A DNA stretch of 64,000 nucleotides from JAWKTV01 sp041398905 (GTDB lineage Bacteria; Planctomycetota; Planctomycetia; Planctomycetales; Planctomycetaceae). Shown piece after piece: positions 1 to 11,702 of this stretch. The stretch covers positions 62,001 to 126,000 of the forward strand of contig JAWKTV010000005.1 in the NCBI GenBank assembly GCA_041398905.1, read 5' to 3'. Under the pieces are notes generated by a model. The model ran no database searches. It saw only the letters and a program-made list of their open reading frames with translations, and had not been told where the DNA came from. How positions within the stretch are numbered: position 1 is the first letter of the stretch; the number at the start of each line of letters is the position of its first letter. The position numbers were made by a program, and so were the translations under genes.

Positions 1-1
1 G

Positions 2-37
2 GCGCAGCGGATGATCAAAGGACAACTGAACGACTGA
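2..37 (+). CDS. possible 3' end of an upstream gene
   Basis: The frame starting at base 2 reads eleven residues (AQRMIKGQLND) and stops at a TGA at 35-37. It could be the C-terminus of a gene lying left of the window. Nothing else supports it. The roughly 200 bases between this stop and the next gene contain no recognisable feature. Confidence 0.25.
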   Translation, partial: AQRMIKGQLND

Positions 38-241
38 CACGCTGGTCGCAAGTCATGAGTGAGTTGTTCGTGATGCGCGCTCTGGTGGGGGCGACGCCGT
101 TGCCGCCGGGTTCGTTATCGGAGCGGCAGGTTTCCCATACCGACTCGGCAGCGGCCTCCACCGAGCGTATGATCGGTGCCGCGAATGATCGTCCGCCATC
201 ACAAGACCGACAGAGCGAAATCTCCTGAGGACTCCAGACTC

Positions 242-1375
<1,134 letters not shown>

Positions 1376-1397
1376 TCCGGCTTTGGGGGTCGACGCT

Positions 1398-2348
1398 TCA
1401 GTGCCGATCTTCAGTGGATGATTCCGCCGCCGCGGTCGTCAGCCAGTGCAGCACGATACCGGCTGCGACTGTGACATTGAGCGAGTCCGTCGTCCCCGCC
1501 ATGGGGATCGTCAGCTGGCGGTCGCACAGGTCCAGCCATGTCGGTTCCAGCCCGTCGGTTTCATTGCCGAGCAGCAGCACATCGCGCCGCAGCGTCCGCG
1601 CTTCGTGCAGTGGCTCAGCGGCGTGATCGAGAACAGTGGCGGTGAGCCGATACTGGTGCTCGCTTCGGAGCCGTCGCAAGTCCGCGGCAAGGTCGGCTGA
1701 TTCGATGATCGGCAGCTTGAAGATCGTCCCCATCGACACCCGCACCGTGCGCCGCGAGAAGGGATCGGCACAGGCGTGACCGAGCAGCAGCGCCTGCACT
1801 CCAAACGCGGCACACAGTCGAATGATGCCGCCGAGATTGTCCGGGTCCGTTGATCGCGGGCATGCGACCAGCAGCGGCGGGCGGATCGACTCGGCTTCGA
1901 TCCGGGCGATGAGCGAATCGAGTGTTGGCGGTGCGATTCTCCGGCCACACGCCAGCCAGCCGGCATGAAAGTTGTAGCCGGTGACATTCCGCGCCAGTTT
2001 GTTGTCGATGACCAGCAGCGAGAGGTCACGATCGCCGATGAGTTGTCGGGCTTCATCAACCCGGCGTTCGCTGACCAGTAGCGATTCGACGGGATACTCG
2101 TCGGCAAGCAGTCGCTCGACGACGAGCCGCCCTTCGGCGATGAACCGTCCGGACCAGCGGGTGAGGTTCGACGAAGTCAGCCCGCGGTACGGATGAAGTC
2201 GTGGATCGTCGAGGTTCGTGACGTATTCAACGGACACTTGAGTTCTCACCGGTTCTCTGCGCGGCGGGTGACGGGTGCGCCCCGCGGAAGCCCCCGACGT
2301 TACAGGCGTTCCCACCAAGGGCTTCCTTCGGAACGCCCCCTCCGCCAA
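1398..2348 (-). CDS. TrmH/SpoU-family RNA 2'-O-methyltransferase
   Basis: SPOUT-class methyltransferase that transfers a methyl group from SAM to a ribose 2'-OH of rRNA or tRNA. The C-terminal half carries the three SpoU motifs: DPDNLGGIIRLCAAFG, LLGNETDGL, and IPMAGTTDSLNVTVAAGI. The N-terminal half resembles the substrate-binding extension of TsnR/RlmB-like proteins. The longest frame starts at a TTG (2348) only 6 bases after the argJ stop. A GTG at 2249 (VRTQVSVEYV) sits where conserved sequence begins and may be the true start. Co-directional with argJ and probably co-transcribed. The exact RNA target cannot be read from the sequence. Confidence 0.85.
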   Translation of the reverse strand: MAEGAFRRKPLVGTPVTSGASAGRTRHPPRREPVRTQVSVEYVTNLDDPRLHPYRGLTSSNLTRWSGRFIAEGRLVVERLLADEYPVESLLVSERRVDEARQLIGDRDLSLLVIDNKLARNVTGYNFHAGWLACGRRIAPPTLDSLIARIEAESIRPPLLVACPRSTDPDNLGGIIRLCAAFGVQALLLGHACADPFSRRTVRVSMGTIFKLPIIESADLAADLRRLRSEHQYRLTATVLDHAAEPLHEARTLRRDVLLLGNETDGLEPTWLDLCDRQLTIPMAGTTDSLNVTVAAGIVLHWLTTAAAESSTEDRH

Positions 2349-2354
2349 CAGCGG

Positions 2355-3557
2355 CTAGGTCGTGTACTCCGAGTTGAGTCGGACGTACTCCTGCGTGAGG
2401 TCGCTGGTCCACATGCGGGCCTTGGCCTCTCCCAGGGTGAACCGCAGGTCGATGTGAATTTCGCCCGTCGCCATCCGCCGCGAGACGTCCGATTCATCGA
2501 AAGCGACCGGCGTCCCCGCTTCGTAGAGCGGTACGCCGTTGACCCACAGGGAGACGTCCGACTCCTCGAAGCACACGCTGGTGTAACCGGCGGCCGAGAC
2601 GATGCGACCCCAATTGGGGTCATTCCCCGTGAGTGCGCATTTCACCAGGATGCCATCGGCGATGGTGCGGGCGATCTCCAACGCTTCTTCGTCGGTCCGC
2701 AGACCGCTGATATCGACGGTGACGATGTGGTTCGCCCCTTCGGCATCACGAATGATCGCCTGAGAGAGTTGCTGGCAGACCTCGGTGAGCGCGTCTCGAA
2801 ACGTGTCGATGTCGCCTGCGGAGTCGACGCTCGCGCCGCTCGCACCGTTGGCGAGCAACAGCACGGTGTCGCTGGTGCTGGTATGGCCATCCACCGAAAT
2901 CGCATTAAAGCTGAGCTTGACCGCATCACGCAGCAGGCGGTCGGCGAGCGCTGGCGGCAGAGCCGCGTCGGTCATCAGTACGGCGATCATCGTGGCCATG
3001 TTCGGGGCGATCATCGCGGCCCCTTTGCATGCGCCGGCGAGCGTCACCTGACGTCCCCCCAGGGTGATCGTCTTGCTCACCTGCTTCGCGACGGTGTCGG
3101 TCGTCATCATGCCGCGGGCTGCGGCGTTGAAGCTTTCGGCTGTTGGCTGCAGAATCGCGGCAACCTTCGGCAGGCCTGCCTCAAGCTTGTGTCGCGGCAG
3201 AAAGCGACCGATAACGCCCGTCGAGCAAACGAGGATGTCCTCCGCGTCGTAGCCAATCAGGTCGGCGACCGTTGCAGTCATCCATTCGGCGTCGGTGACG
3301 CCCCGCTCGCCAGTGCAGGCGTTCGAGTTGCCGGAATTGATGACGACCCCACGGGCAGACAGGCGTGGCACACGCCCGCGAGAGACCTTCACCGGCGCCC
3401 CGACGACGCGGTTCTGCGTAAAGACGCCCGCAGCCGTTGCGGGCAGGTCCGAAACGAACAACGCGAGGTCAAGCCTGTCGGCGACACTCTTGATCCCGCA
3501 GGCGGCCCCGGCAGCACGAAAACCAAGGGGAAGTTCGGGCAGCTTCGCAGCAGACAT
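2355..3557 (-). CDS. argJ: bifunctional glutamate N-acetyltransferase / amino-acid acetyltransferase ArgJ
   Basis: ArgJ moves the acetyl group from N-acetylornithine to glutamate, completing the cyclic arginine pathway, and may also acetylate glutamate from acetyl-CoA. The protein is 400 residues, normal for the family. It has the autoprocessing motif KGAAMIAPNMATM at residues 178-190; cleavage between Ala188 and Thr189 would create alpha and beta subunits with Thr189 as the N-terminal nucleophile. Other family landmarks are the N-terminal LGFRAAG, the oxyanion-type STGVIG at 112-117, and GNDPNWGRIV. The start ATG is at 3557. No other arg genes are adjacent. The next gene downstream is the SpoU methyltransferase. 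Confidence 0.95.
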   Translation of the reverse strand: MSAAKLPELPLGFRAAGAACGIKSVADRLDLALFVSDLPATAAGVFTQNRVVGAPVKVSRGRVPRLSARGVVINSGNSNACTGERGVTDAEWMTATVADLIGYDAEDILVCSTGVIGRFLPRHKLEAGLPKVAAILQPTAESFNAAARGMMTTDTVAKQVSKTITLGGRQVTLAGACKGAAMIAPNMATMIAVLMTDAALPPALADRLLRDAVKLSFNAISVDGHTSTSDTVLLLANGASGASVDSAGDIDTFRDALTEVCQQLSQAIIRDAEGANHIVTVDISGLRTDEEALEIARTIADGILVKCALTGNDPNWGRIVSAAGYTSVCFEESDVSLWVNGVPLYEAGTPVAFDESDVSRRMATGEIHIDLRFTLGEAKARMWTSDLTQEYVRLNSEYTT

Positions 3558-4047
3558 CGCGCGGGGTCCTGTGGAGAGTGTCTCGGTGTATGTACGGTCG
3601 ATGCCGAATCATGATCGGCGAGCCTCCGTGTGGCAAGACGCGACCGGGTGATTGAGGTTCGCGGATTCGTCGGCGTTCTTCCGTGTTCCGTGATCCCGCC
3701 TCCTGGCTGTGGCATCGGGCTGGCTCCAGCCGACGCTGACGGGGCAACACGTAGGGATGGTGACGCCAGAACCGTTGAAGGTGGCGGACGGCGGCCCGCC
3801 GAAGACTGTGAAACTTTGACGAATGCCCGGTTTCGTCCGAACAGTTCGCCGCGACAATCTCTGCGGTTCTGGCTGTGGAGACTTGTACGGCTTGGAGCAG
3901 ATGTGAGGTACCAGGACTCGGGAGAAGTGTCGGGCCGAAGTCTTACAAGTATCGCAGTTCAATCTGTGGTCGCGATCTTTCCGATTCGCAGAGAGTGGGC
4001 ATCGAACACGGAAGTCACCCGCACCACCACGGAAGGCAGGCGAAGTG
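3558..4047. promoter_or_regulatory. divergent intergenic region, argJ / TolC-like gene
   Basis: About 490 bases separate the argJ start on the minus strand from the TolC-like start on the plus strand, so promoters for both should lie here. The open frames across it have no family resemblance and look like chance frames in GC-rich DNA. I see no clear -35/-10 pair, riboswitch or hairpin. Confidence 0.4.
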
Positions 4048-5856
4048 ATGATTCAGTATGCGCTCTTCGGTCGGCGTTGGACACAGGCCGTTTGCCTGGG
4101 GGCGTTGACTGCCGGTTGTGCCAGTGCTCCCGTGGCCCAGACCGCCGACCATGCTCGCGAAGCGGCGGTCGTCGCCGATGGCTCAAGTGCCCGCGCTGCT
4201 GCTGTCGCCAGGACCGCGCCGCTCGCGGGGCAAACTCGCTCGAACGCTCCTCGCAACAGTCTCGAGGCACTGCGTCAGAGGTTTCGCGGCTTCCAGAGTC
4301 CGATCCAGCATGTCGCGTTCCAAGAGGAGCAGCCCGCAGCGGAGGAGCGGTTCCGGATTCCCGCTGAGATACCGGGAGCCAACACGCCCCCGCTGAACGT
4401 TCCGCAGCTTGGCGCGGAACTTGGCTTCGAGCAGCGACGCGAAGCGCTGGGGCAGGTCTACCCGAAACTGGACGCGCCGGCGTCTCCAGTCGATGCCGCC
4501 GAGGTGGCGACGCGGTCGTCGGTCTCGCTGCTGGAGCTGCAATCGATGGCTTTGCAGCACAGCCCGGTGCTGCGGCAGGCGGCGGCGGATGTCGAGCAGG
4601 CGCGCGGCCTCGCGATTCAGGCTGGGCTCCACCCGAATCCGATCATCGGCTACGAGGGAGACTCGCTCGGGACCGCCAAGACCGCCGGCTACAACGGCGT
4701 GTACTTCAATCAGGAAATCGTGACGGCGGGCAAGCTTGGCTATGCGAAGAACGCCGCGCTGATGGAGATGCAGGCCGCGCAGGCCAACCTTCGCAAAGCC
4801 CGCATCACACTGGCGACCGAGGTTCGGCGACGGTACTTCGATGTGCTGATCGCCGAAGAGCGGCTGAAGCTGCAGCGCGCGATCGCGGAACTCGCCGACG
4901 AGGTCTACTCCGCTCAAATCGATCTGGTGGCCAGCCTCAACGCGGCGGCCTACGAGCCGTTGCAGCTCCGGGTATCGGCCGTCCAGGCTCGCAATAACGT
5001 GGTCGAAGCAGAGAACCAACTTGCCGCCTCATGGCGGCGACTGGCCGCTGCGGTCGGCGTTCCGAGCATGTCGCGCCAGCCAGTCAGCGGCTCGGTTGAG
5101 ATGTCGATCCCCTACGTTGACTACAACTCGGCGGCCGCGTACGTCAGCACATACCACTCCGACTTGTCGGCACGGCAGGCGCTCATCGGGCGGGCGTCTC
5201 ACAACCTGTGCCGCCAGCGTGTCGAGCCGTATCCCAATCTGCAGGTCTATTCCGCGCTGCAGCACGACGACACCACCAATCTCAACAGCTTCGCCGCCAA
5301 CGTCCAGGTCGGGGTCGAGGTCCCGCTGTTCGATCGCAACCAGGGCAACATCACGGCCGCCAACGCCGAGCTTGTGCGGGCGCATCAGGATCTCGCTGAT
5401 ACACGCAACCAGTTGCTCGGCCAACTCGCGGAAGCGCATGGGCGTTACTCCGCCAGTCAGCAGATCGTCAAGAATTACCGAGACGACATCCTCCGCGATC
5501 AAGTGCTGGTCTATCGCGGCGTGCAGGAACGGTTCCGCGTCTGGGGAGAAGCGGGCGACTTCTCAGAGATTGTGATCGCCCAGCAGTCGCTGGCGTCTGC
5601 GGTGGACGGCTATCTCTCGGCTCTGAATGCGCAGTGGCAGGCGGCGGTCGATCTGGCCGAGCTGATTCAGGCGGACGACATGCTGCAGATGGGGGTCCTG
5701 ATTGGTAGCGAAGTCCCGCTGGGCGCGCCGCCGACCGTTCCCGCTGTTGACGAGCCTGTGCCCGTCGAGCCGATGCGAGCTGAATCAATGCAAGCCGCGC
5801 CGATGCGGGCCGAGCCGATGCCAGCCGAGCAGTTGCCGCCGCCGGTCGAAAGATGA
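4048..5856 (+). CDS. TolC-family outer membrane efflux lipoprotein
   Basis: A 602-residue outer-membrane channel protein of the OEP/TolC family, expected to form the outer-membrane part of an efflux or secretion system. The N-terminus has a lipoprotein signal with the lipobox LTAGC, Cys24 being the lipidation site. A GGAAGG precedes the ATG at 4048. Residues 35-150 form a variable spacer. Two OEP repeats follow, with long heptad-like helices such as SVSLLELQSMALQHSPVL and the matching LVRAHQDLADTRNQL. The last 35 residues are a short degenerate repeat of the type EPMRAES-MQAAPMRAEPM. No inner-membrane pump or adaptor gene adjoins it, so the partner is encoded elsewhere. Confidence 0.88.
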   Translation: MIQYALFGRRWTQAVCLGALTAGCASAPVAQTADHAREAAVVADGSSARAAAVARTAPLAGQTRSNAPRNSLEALRQRFRGFQSPIQHVAFQEEQPAAEERFRIPAEIPGANTPPLNVPQLGAELGFEQRREALGQVYPKLDAPASPVDAAEVATRSSVSLLELQSMALQHSPVLRQAAADVEQARGLAIQAGLHPNPIIGYEGDSLGTAKTAGYNGVYFNQEIVTAGKLGYAKNAALMEMQAAQANLRKARITLATEVRRRYFDVLIAEERLKLQRAIAELADEVYSAQIDLVASLNAAAYEPLQLRVSAVQARNNVVEAENQLAASWRRLAAAVGVPSMSRQPVSGSVEMSIPYVDYNSAAAYVSTYHSDLSARQALIGRASHNLCRQRVEPYPNLQVYSALQHDDTTNLNSFAANVQVGVEVPLFDRNQGNITAANAELVRAHQDLADTRNQLLGQLAEAHGRYSASQQIVKNYRDDILRDQVLVYRGVQERFRVWGEAGDFSEIVIAQQSLASAVDGYLSALNAQWQAAVDLAELIQADDMLQMGVLIGSEVPLGAPPTVPAVDEPVPVEPMRAESMQAAPMRAEPMPAEQLPPPVER

Positions 5857-5880
5857 GGCTCGACGTAAGGCCCGCGCCTG

Positions 5881-6628
5881 CTAGAGCCCGCCGCACAGCG
5901 GGCAATCGGGTCGCCGCCGGATCGTTCGTACGCGGAAGCTCATGTCCCGCAGATCGCAGGTGAGCAGCCGTCCGAACAGTGGTTCGCCAAATCCCGCCAG
6001 CAGTTTGATCGCCTCCATGGCTCCCAGGCAGCCCACCGTGCCTGAGACCGGCGAACACCGGGAACCGCCGTTTCCACGCGGCGGGCGGATGCGGGGACAG
6101 GCATGCCAGGCACGGCGATTGCCCGGGCAACACAGTCGTGAGAGTGGCTTCGAGTTCGTACATGGCGCACTCGATGACCGGCTTCCGCTGAGCGACGCAG
6201 GCCTGATTGAGCGCGAGCCGTTCCTCGAACAGCGGCGCACAGTCGACAACGAGGTCCGCCTGCTTGACAAGTTGGGCGGCGTTCTCGGCCGACGCGTTCT
6301 CGCCGATCGCGACGATCTCCATTCGCGGGTTGAGTTCGAGCAGCCGCCGCCGCGCGGACTCGACACGCGGCTGGCCGATACCGTCGTGTGTCATCAGCAG
6401 TTGCCGATTCAGGTCACTGGGCTTGATGTCGCCGGCGTGCGCCAGCACGAGTCGGCCGATGCCGGCGGCGGCGAGTTCGTAAGCGACGACGCTTCCAAGG
6501 CCGCCGACACGAGTCACCAGCACGGTACTTCCCGCCAAACGCGTCTGCCCCGCCTCCCCGAAGTCGGGGACCGTCAGTTGCCAGTCGTAGACCGCAAGTT
6601 CTTCGGAGGTGAGTGGACGTGGATCCAT
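5881..6628 (-). CDS. ThiF/MoeB/HesA-family E1-like adenylyltransferase (frameshifted)
   Basis: E1-like enzyme that adenylates the C-terminal glycine of a ubiquitin-like sulfur carrier (MoaD/ThiS type). It has the nucleotide-binding motif VLVTRVGGLGSVVAYELA, the DLNRQLL motif, a CPLC/CLAC zinc-ligand pair and the C-terminal EAIKLLAGFGEPL. The ATG at 6628 is preceded by GAGGAG. A frameshift near 6044-6054 separates RFPVFA from PVSGTVGCLGAMEAIKLL; across it the protein is about 248 residues, typical for the family. A TolC gene converges on its 3' end. No moaD, moaE or thiS gene is nearby, so the molybdopterin or thiamine role is open. Confidence 0.75.
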
Positions 6629-6850
6629 CGTGGTTCTGCTCCTCACAACACGTCTGGCAGTACTCCCGTACCTTCAGACCTCACTTCGGGGCAGCCCGCC
6701 TCGCACAACGCTGTTCGCACGCCAGCCGCGTCGCTCAATTGCCAGCGACAATGACCGCATGGTATCAACACATTGGCGGTCGAGCATCAGGGGGCGGTGT
6801 CCCCGACGAACGCCGACACACACCATCACCTCTGACCCGGAACCCGCCGC

Positions 6851-7252
6851 GTGGTAGTCCTTGGCATCGGCACTGACATCATCGAAGTGGTCCGGATCGG
6901 TGAAATGATCGAGCGACACGGCGAGGTCTTCCTGCAGCGGGTCTACACCGAGCGGGAGATCCGTTACTGCCAGCGCCGTAAAGCGGCGATGCAGCACTAC
7001 GCCGGCCGCTGGGCTGCGAAGGAAGCAGTGATGAAGACCCTCGGCACCGGCTTCTCCAAAGGGGTTGGCTTCCGCGATATCGAGGTGACCTCGCTGAAGA
7101 GCGGCCGGCCGATTCTGGAGCTGCACGGCGGCGCGGCGGAAGTCGCGAAGAAACTCGGCATCGACGAGGTGCTCATCACCATCTCGCACTGCCGCGCCTA
7201 CGCCACGGCGACCGCCATCGCCATGCAGCATTCGCACAAGCCCGCGACCTAG
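6851..7252 (+). CDS. acpS: holo-[acyl-carrier-protein] synthase AcpS
   Basis: Transfers 4'-phosphopantetheine from CoA to the serine of acyl carrier protein. The 133-residue protein starts with a GTG at 6851 and carries the two family signatures: GIGTDIIEVVRI, with Mg-binding Asp9, and RWAAKEAVMKTLG, with Glu58 and the catalytic lysine region. The length matches the small AcpS class. It is a single gene followed by a strong hairpin at 7357-7388. Confidence 0.95.
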   Translation: MVVLGIGTDIIEVVRIGEMIERHGEVFLQRVYTEREIRYCQRRKAAMQHYAGRWAAKEAVMKTLGTGFSKGVGFRDIEVTSLKSGRPILELHGGAAEVAKKLGIDEVLITISHCRAYATATAIAMQHSHKPAT

Positions 7253-7356
7253 TCGCCGTTCGCTCCGCGAACAGTGGTGCGGACATCGAACGGCGAGACT
7301 GCTCGTGATCTGGCCCGAACCGCGGGCCGCTGACGCATCGGAAGCCTCAACACGAA

Positions 7357-7388
7357 GCGACCCGGACGCTGTGGAGCGGCCGGGTCGC
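7357..7388. terminator. GC-rich hairpin, bidirectional terminator (repeat copy 1)
   Basis: A 9-bp stem GCGACCCGG (7357-7365) / CCGGGTCGC (7380-7388), with an inner CGCT/AGCG stem closing a four-base loop. It lies between the convergent acpS and CxxCH genes and has no U-tract. Nearly the same hairpin recurs at 34762-34795 and 38297-38330. Confidence 0.75.
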
Positions 7389-7419
7389 GGTGTCGACGCC
7401 TTCTTTGAACGGAGCGAAG

Positions 7420-10400
7420 CTACTTCTTGAACATCGCGTTGTTCTGGTCGCCTCGTGACAGCAGGTATGCCAGCAGGTCGAGAACCTCGCTTTCGTTCAG
7501 CGGCTTCAGCAGGTCGGCTGGCATCAGCGAGACGGCGGACTGCTGCATCGAGTCAATCTCGGTCAATTTCAAAGTCACCACCTTGCTCGCGTCTTCCGGG
7601 TCGACCAGCAAAGTGACTTCACCATCCTCCTCGCCCACGACGCGGCCCGTGTAAGTCTGGCCGGCGTTGGTGACGACGGTGGTCGCCTTGTACTGGTCGC
7701 TGACGACCTTGCTGGGGTCCATGATCGCGTCGGTCAGGTCCTTCAGATTGAAGCGGCCCGCCAGTTGCGTGAGGTCCGGACCGGTCGCCCCGCCGTCACC
7801 GGCGAAGCGGTGGCAGACGATGCAGCGGGCCGCGGCGAAGGCGCGTTCGCCGTTCTTGAAGTCCCGGCCGGACGCCAGCCCCTTGTCGGCGGCGGCGAGT
7901 ACCTGCTCGATGGTCCACGCCTGCCCGGGGCCTTTCGGCTTGGGCAGCTCCGCGATCTGGAACGGCTTGCGGGCACCCTGCCCTTCGACGAACAGGCGTT
8001 CGTTGATCGTCGACTTCTCCCAGACTTCGTTGTCGATACCGGCGATGAAGCCCTGGAAGCTCGCGCCCCCCTTCCACTGCTGGGCACGGGCGAGGAAGTT
8101 GTAGAAGTCGGACTTAAGCTGCGGCGTCCAGCCAACCTCAGCATTGCGAAGGACGAACGCCAGCCAGATCTTGTCGAGGTTCGGCTGATTGCGAATCATC
8201 TCGGCAACGGTGCCGCCGTAGCCCGAGTTGCGCGCGAGCAGCGGATCGATCTCGACATCCCGTGCCACTTCAGGAGCAATCAGTATCGCAACGGTCTTTG
8301 CGACGACCGTCGGAGACTTGAGGAAAACGAGCATCTGCACGAGTTCGCGATTGAGGTTCGCCGACTTGGCGGGGTAAAGCGGGTCGAGCTTCGTGGCGAA
8401 TGCTTCACGCGTGGCATCGTCGGGTCCGCCGAGGCGAATGAACAGCAGCGATACCGCCCGCAGCATGTCGAGTTGATCATCTTCCGAAGCCCCGGCGACA
8501 TCGGCGTTGAGAAACGCCGGCAGCAGCACAGCCTTCGCATCAGCGGCGCCGAGACGGGCGGCGATAGCGGCTGAGCTGTTGAGTGTCCGCAGACTGGTGT
8601 TGTCCGCTGGCCGCTCGAATTCGGTTGGTCCCTGCTGCGGGGGTGGGCACCCATCCACTGACCCGCGATGATAGCGGCGTAACGGAGGAAGCGATCACCA
8701 CTTTCCATCGCCGGGACGACTGCCTTGAGAGCCGGAGCGATTGCGGGGTCGCCCTTCGCAGCTGACAGCCAGTCCGGACGGTGCAGCCGTTCGAGCAGGC
8801 GGCGTGCGGCGCGGGCATCAGCGAATTTCCGATCCTTCGCATCCACCGGCTCGGTCGACTCGTCGCCGATGTAGGTGACGCGGAAGAGTTCCGACTGCGT
8901 GCCACGACCGCCGACGGTGAAGTAGAGGGCACCATCGTGACCGACGGCGCAGTCGGTCAGCGGCAGCGGGGTGCGGGAGAGGAACTCGGTCTTCTCGCCG
9001 GTGTAGCTGGAGCCGTTTGGGGTGAGGTGGATGGCGTACATGGTGCCGAAGGTCCAGTCGCAGAGGTACAGGGCCTTCTGGTACTTGGCCGGGAACTTCG
9101 TCCCATAACCGAACTCGACGCCGACGGGTGAACCGGGGCCGACGTCGACCACCTGGGGGAGGCTGTCGAGGTAGTACGTGGGCCACTTTCCGCTGCCGCT
9201 CCGCCAGCCGAACTCACTGCCGCTGGTGGCGTGGACAACGCGGGTCGGACGGTACCAGGGCATGCCCATGTCCCATTCCATGTCGGCGTCATAGGCGAAC
9301 AGTTCGCCATCGGCGTTGAAGGCCATGTCGTAGGGGTTGCGGTAGCCCATCGAGATGATCTCCCACGTCTTCCCGTCCGGATCGGTCTTCGCGATCCAGC
9401 CGCCGGGAGCGAGGACGCCGCGGGCATGGCCCCGCGCGTCCCACACGCGCGGCAGGAGCTGGTCTTCATCCCAGTTGGTGAGGATGCGGCTCGACATCCC
9501 TTCCGGCAGTGGCTCGGGCTTCAGCACGGTGTCGCGGACGCCGCCCATCGTCTGTGGGCCGGCTGAACGCGGGACCTCGAACGGAGGTTGCGTATGGTTG
9601 CCGGCGATCACGTAGAGTGACTGGCCATCGGGGCTGAGTCGGATCGCATGCGGGCCGTGTTCGCCGCCACCCCGAAAGTCGTGCAACTTTTCCACTTCAC
9701 CAAAGGTGTCGGCAGCTTCATCGTACTTGGCGCGGTACAGTCCGCTGCCGGGACCACCGTTGACGGAGATGTAGAGGTGCCCAAAGGCGAACAGCAGACC
9801 CTGAGCGGAGGTGATCTTGAGGGGGAGCCGCTCGACGACGGTCTCCGAGTTGGTGCCCGGTCCGGACGTCGCTGATGCCAGGCCGGCGGGAGTGATGCGG
9901 CAGAGGCCCTTGTCCCCCTGGTCACTGGCGATGATGCGGCCTTTGGGGTCGACGGTGATGCAGACCCACGAACCGAGTTCGTCCTTGGGGACGGTGTAGA
10001 GTCGTTCGACCTGGAAACCGGGCGGGACCTCAAACGTGTTGGCGGGCAGGCCGGTGTTGCCGACGATCGATTGGGCGAGAACATTGCCCCAAGGCTGATC
10101 GCCGAGATTGGCCACAACGCGGGCTGGTGACCAGTCTTTGGAGTCCCGCTTGGGAGCCGACTGCCAGTCGGTACTGGTGACGACGTATTTCGAGGTGCCG
10201 TCAGACATCTGCATGACGACCTTGGCGACGAAGCCCGAGACTCCTCCTTCGTTGGCGGCAGCGACTTCGATGACGTTGTCACCGGCCTTGAGATGCGGCT
10301 GGAGATTGACCTCGGTGGGGTTTGCCATTCGCTGCTCTGTGCGACCTGCTTGCCGTTGACAAAGATCGTCATCACGTTGTCGCAACCGCGCGAAGCCACG

Positions 10401-10655
10401 CGGTCTGCCCGCCGCCCGGAAAAGTCGTCTTGAGGACGCAGTCGCCGTTGCCGCCGGGGGCCCAGATCCATTTTGGCCGGGGGCCGGCATCCCAATTGAT
10501 GGGGGCGGCCACCGGTGATTCGACTTGCTCACCGCGTGCGATAGCGGGGGCGACTTCGAAGTTTGCCGGTAATTCGAGGCGGCGTCGTCCGCGAATAGCC
10601 CGCTGCACAGCAGCAGCACGGCGAATCCGTAGCGGGCGGGGATTGACAACGACAT
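7420..10655 (-). CDS. PVC-type heme-binding CxxCH protein with dehydrogenase-like beta-propeller (several frameshifts)
   Basis: Large exported protein of the planctomycete/verrucomicrobial membrane-bound dehydrogenase class (TIGR02604/TIGR02603 type). The start ATG at 10655 follows AGGAG and opens a signal peptide (SIPARYGFAVLLLCSGLFA). Domains in order: a jelly-roll-like region (PKWIWAPGG ... VNGKQVAQSSEW), an NHL/sorbosone-dehydrogenase-like propeller (PPGFQVERLY ... VGFGY-type repeats), alpha-helical HEAT-like repeats, and a C-terminal cytochrome c domain with heme site CIVCH and distal LMPADLL. About 1,075 residues. Reading frame is lost near 10580, 10395, 10330 and 8640; the last falls in a G run. 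Conserved sequence continues in another frame each time, so sequence errors are likelier than decay. Probable role: periplasmic oxidation of sugars or alcohols coupled to heme. Confidence 0.82.
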
Positions 10656-11070
10656 ATGTATCCAACTCCTGAAGTTGATCGCGGGAACGACGGCGAAGCA
10701 TCGCCATCGCTGGATGGGAGTAGAATTGCGGAGCGGCCGGTTGGCGTCAAACCAGCATGGTGTCAGCCGTCGGGTGCAGTCACTGATCGGTGGTCTGAGT
10801 AGGTCCAAATGGGGAGTTGCGCGCGGACACATCGCTGTCGGCGACATGGGCACAGTCGCGAGCCCACCCGGGAGTCCTGGCGAGCCGGCAGCCCCACCGA
10901 CCAGCGACCGGCGATTAGGCCGCCGCTGACGTCGCTCGCACTCGTCAGGTTGTCGTGTTGCGTGGTAGAGTGAGGCCGTAGAGTCTTCGGGATTGCCGCA
11001 GACTGTCGATGCATGGCGAAGATCGTCGTGACAGCCGACTTCCCCAGGGTCCGCGTGGTGTTGGTCTGTC
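10656..11070. promoter_or_regulatory. divergent intergenic region
   Basis: About 415 bases between the minus-strand CxxCH gene and the plus-strand acetyltransferase. Promoters for both should lie here. The only clear element is the AGGAG ribosome-binding site just upstream of 10655. No convincing gene, RNA or repeat was seen. Confidence 0.35.
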
Positions 11071-11702
11071 ATGTCTGAGTCCCGCCTGCTCAACCGGTTT
11101 CTCTTCCGCGGAGATCGCGGGGATTGGTTTCGCGCGGGTGGGAGTGGACGTTCAGATCGACCGGGCCGCGATCTTCATTGCACCGGAGCGGATCACGATC
11201 GGCGACAGGACTCGGATCGATGCGGGAGCCGCTAGTTTCGGCGGGCGATGCGGGGGTTGAGCTGGGGATCAACGTGCATCTTGCGGCCTACTCGATGATT
11301 TTCGGCGGCGGCGGCCGCGTGCGGGTGGGGCCATTCGTCAATCTGTCGAGTCAGGTTCGATGCTACACCGTGTCGGACGACTTTCGCGGCGATGTGCTGG
11401 CTGGCCCTACGGTGCCGGAGGAGTACCGCAACGTGCAACGTGGGGATGTCACTCTGGAGAGTTGTGTGCTGGTCGGTTCGGGCTGTCTGCTGTTGCCGGG
11501 AATCATTCTCGGTGAAGGTTCGGTGGTGGGAGCGCACACGATCGTGTCGAAAGACGTGGCCGCCGGTGCGGTGGTGCGGGGGAACCCGGTGCGCGAAGTC
11601 GGCCGAAGGAACGTCGAGGTTCTTCGCGGGCTGACGCGACGGTACCTTGAGTCGATCGGGGGAAGCGGCTCGCTGGACGATGTTGCCGGAGCGTCCCGAT
11701 GA
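11071..11702 (+). CDS. left-handed beta-helix O-acetyltransferase (two frameshifts)
   Basis: Hexapeptide-repeat acetyltransferase of the galactoside/perosamine acetyltransferase type, acetylating a sugar or sugar nucleotide from acetyl-CoA. Conserved blocks in order are EIAGIGFARVGVDVQID, APERITIGDRTRID, GINVHLAAYSMIFGGGG, and the isoleucine/valine hexapeptide run ending VVGAHTIVSKDVAAGAVVRG. These blocks sit in three frames, with shifts near 11095-11105 and 11230-11245. The start ATG at 11071 (MSESRLLNRF) is in the first. Restored length is about 210 residues, normal for the family. Its stop overlaps the next gene's start (ATGA), so it is translationally coupled to the DegT-type aminotransferase and probably modifies the same amino sugar. 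Confidence 0.75.

Noticed and set aside
2193..3614. A 473-codon plus-strand frame
   Set aside because: Antisense to argJ, which has all family motifs.
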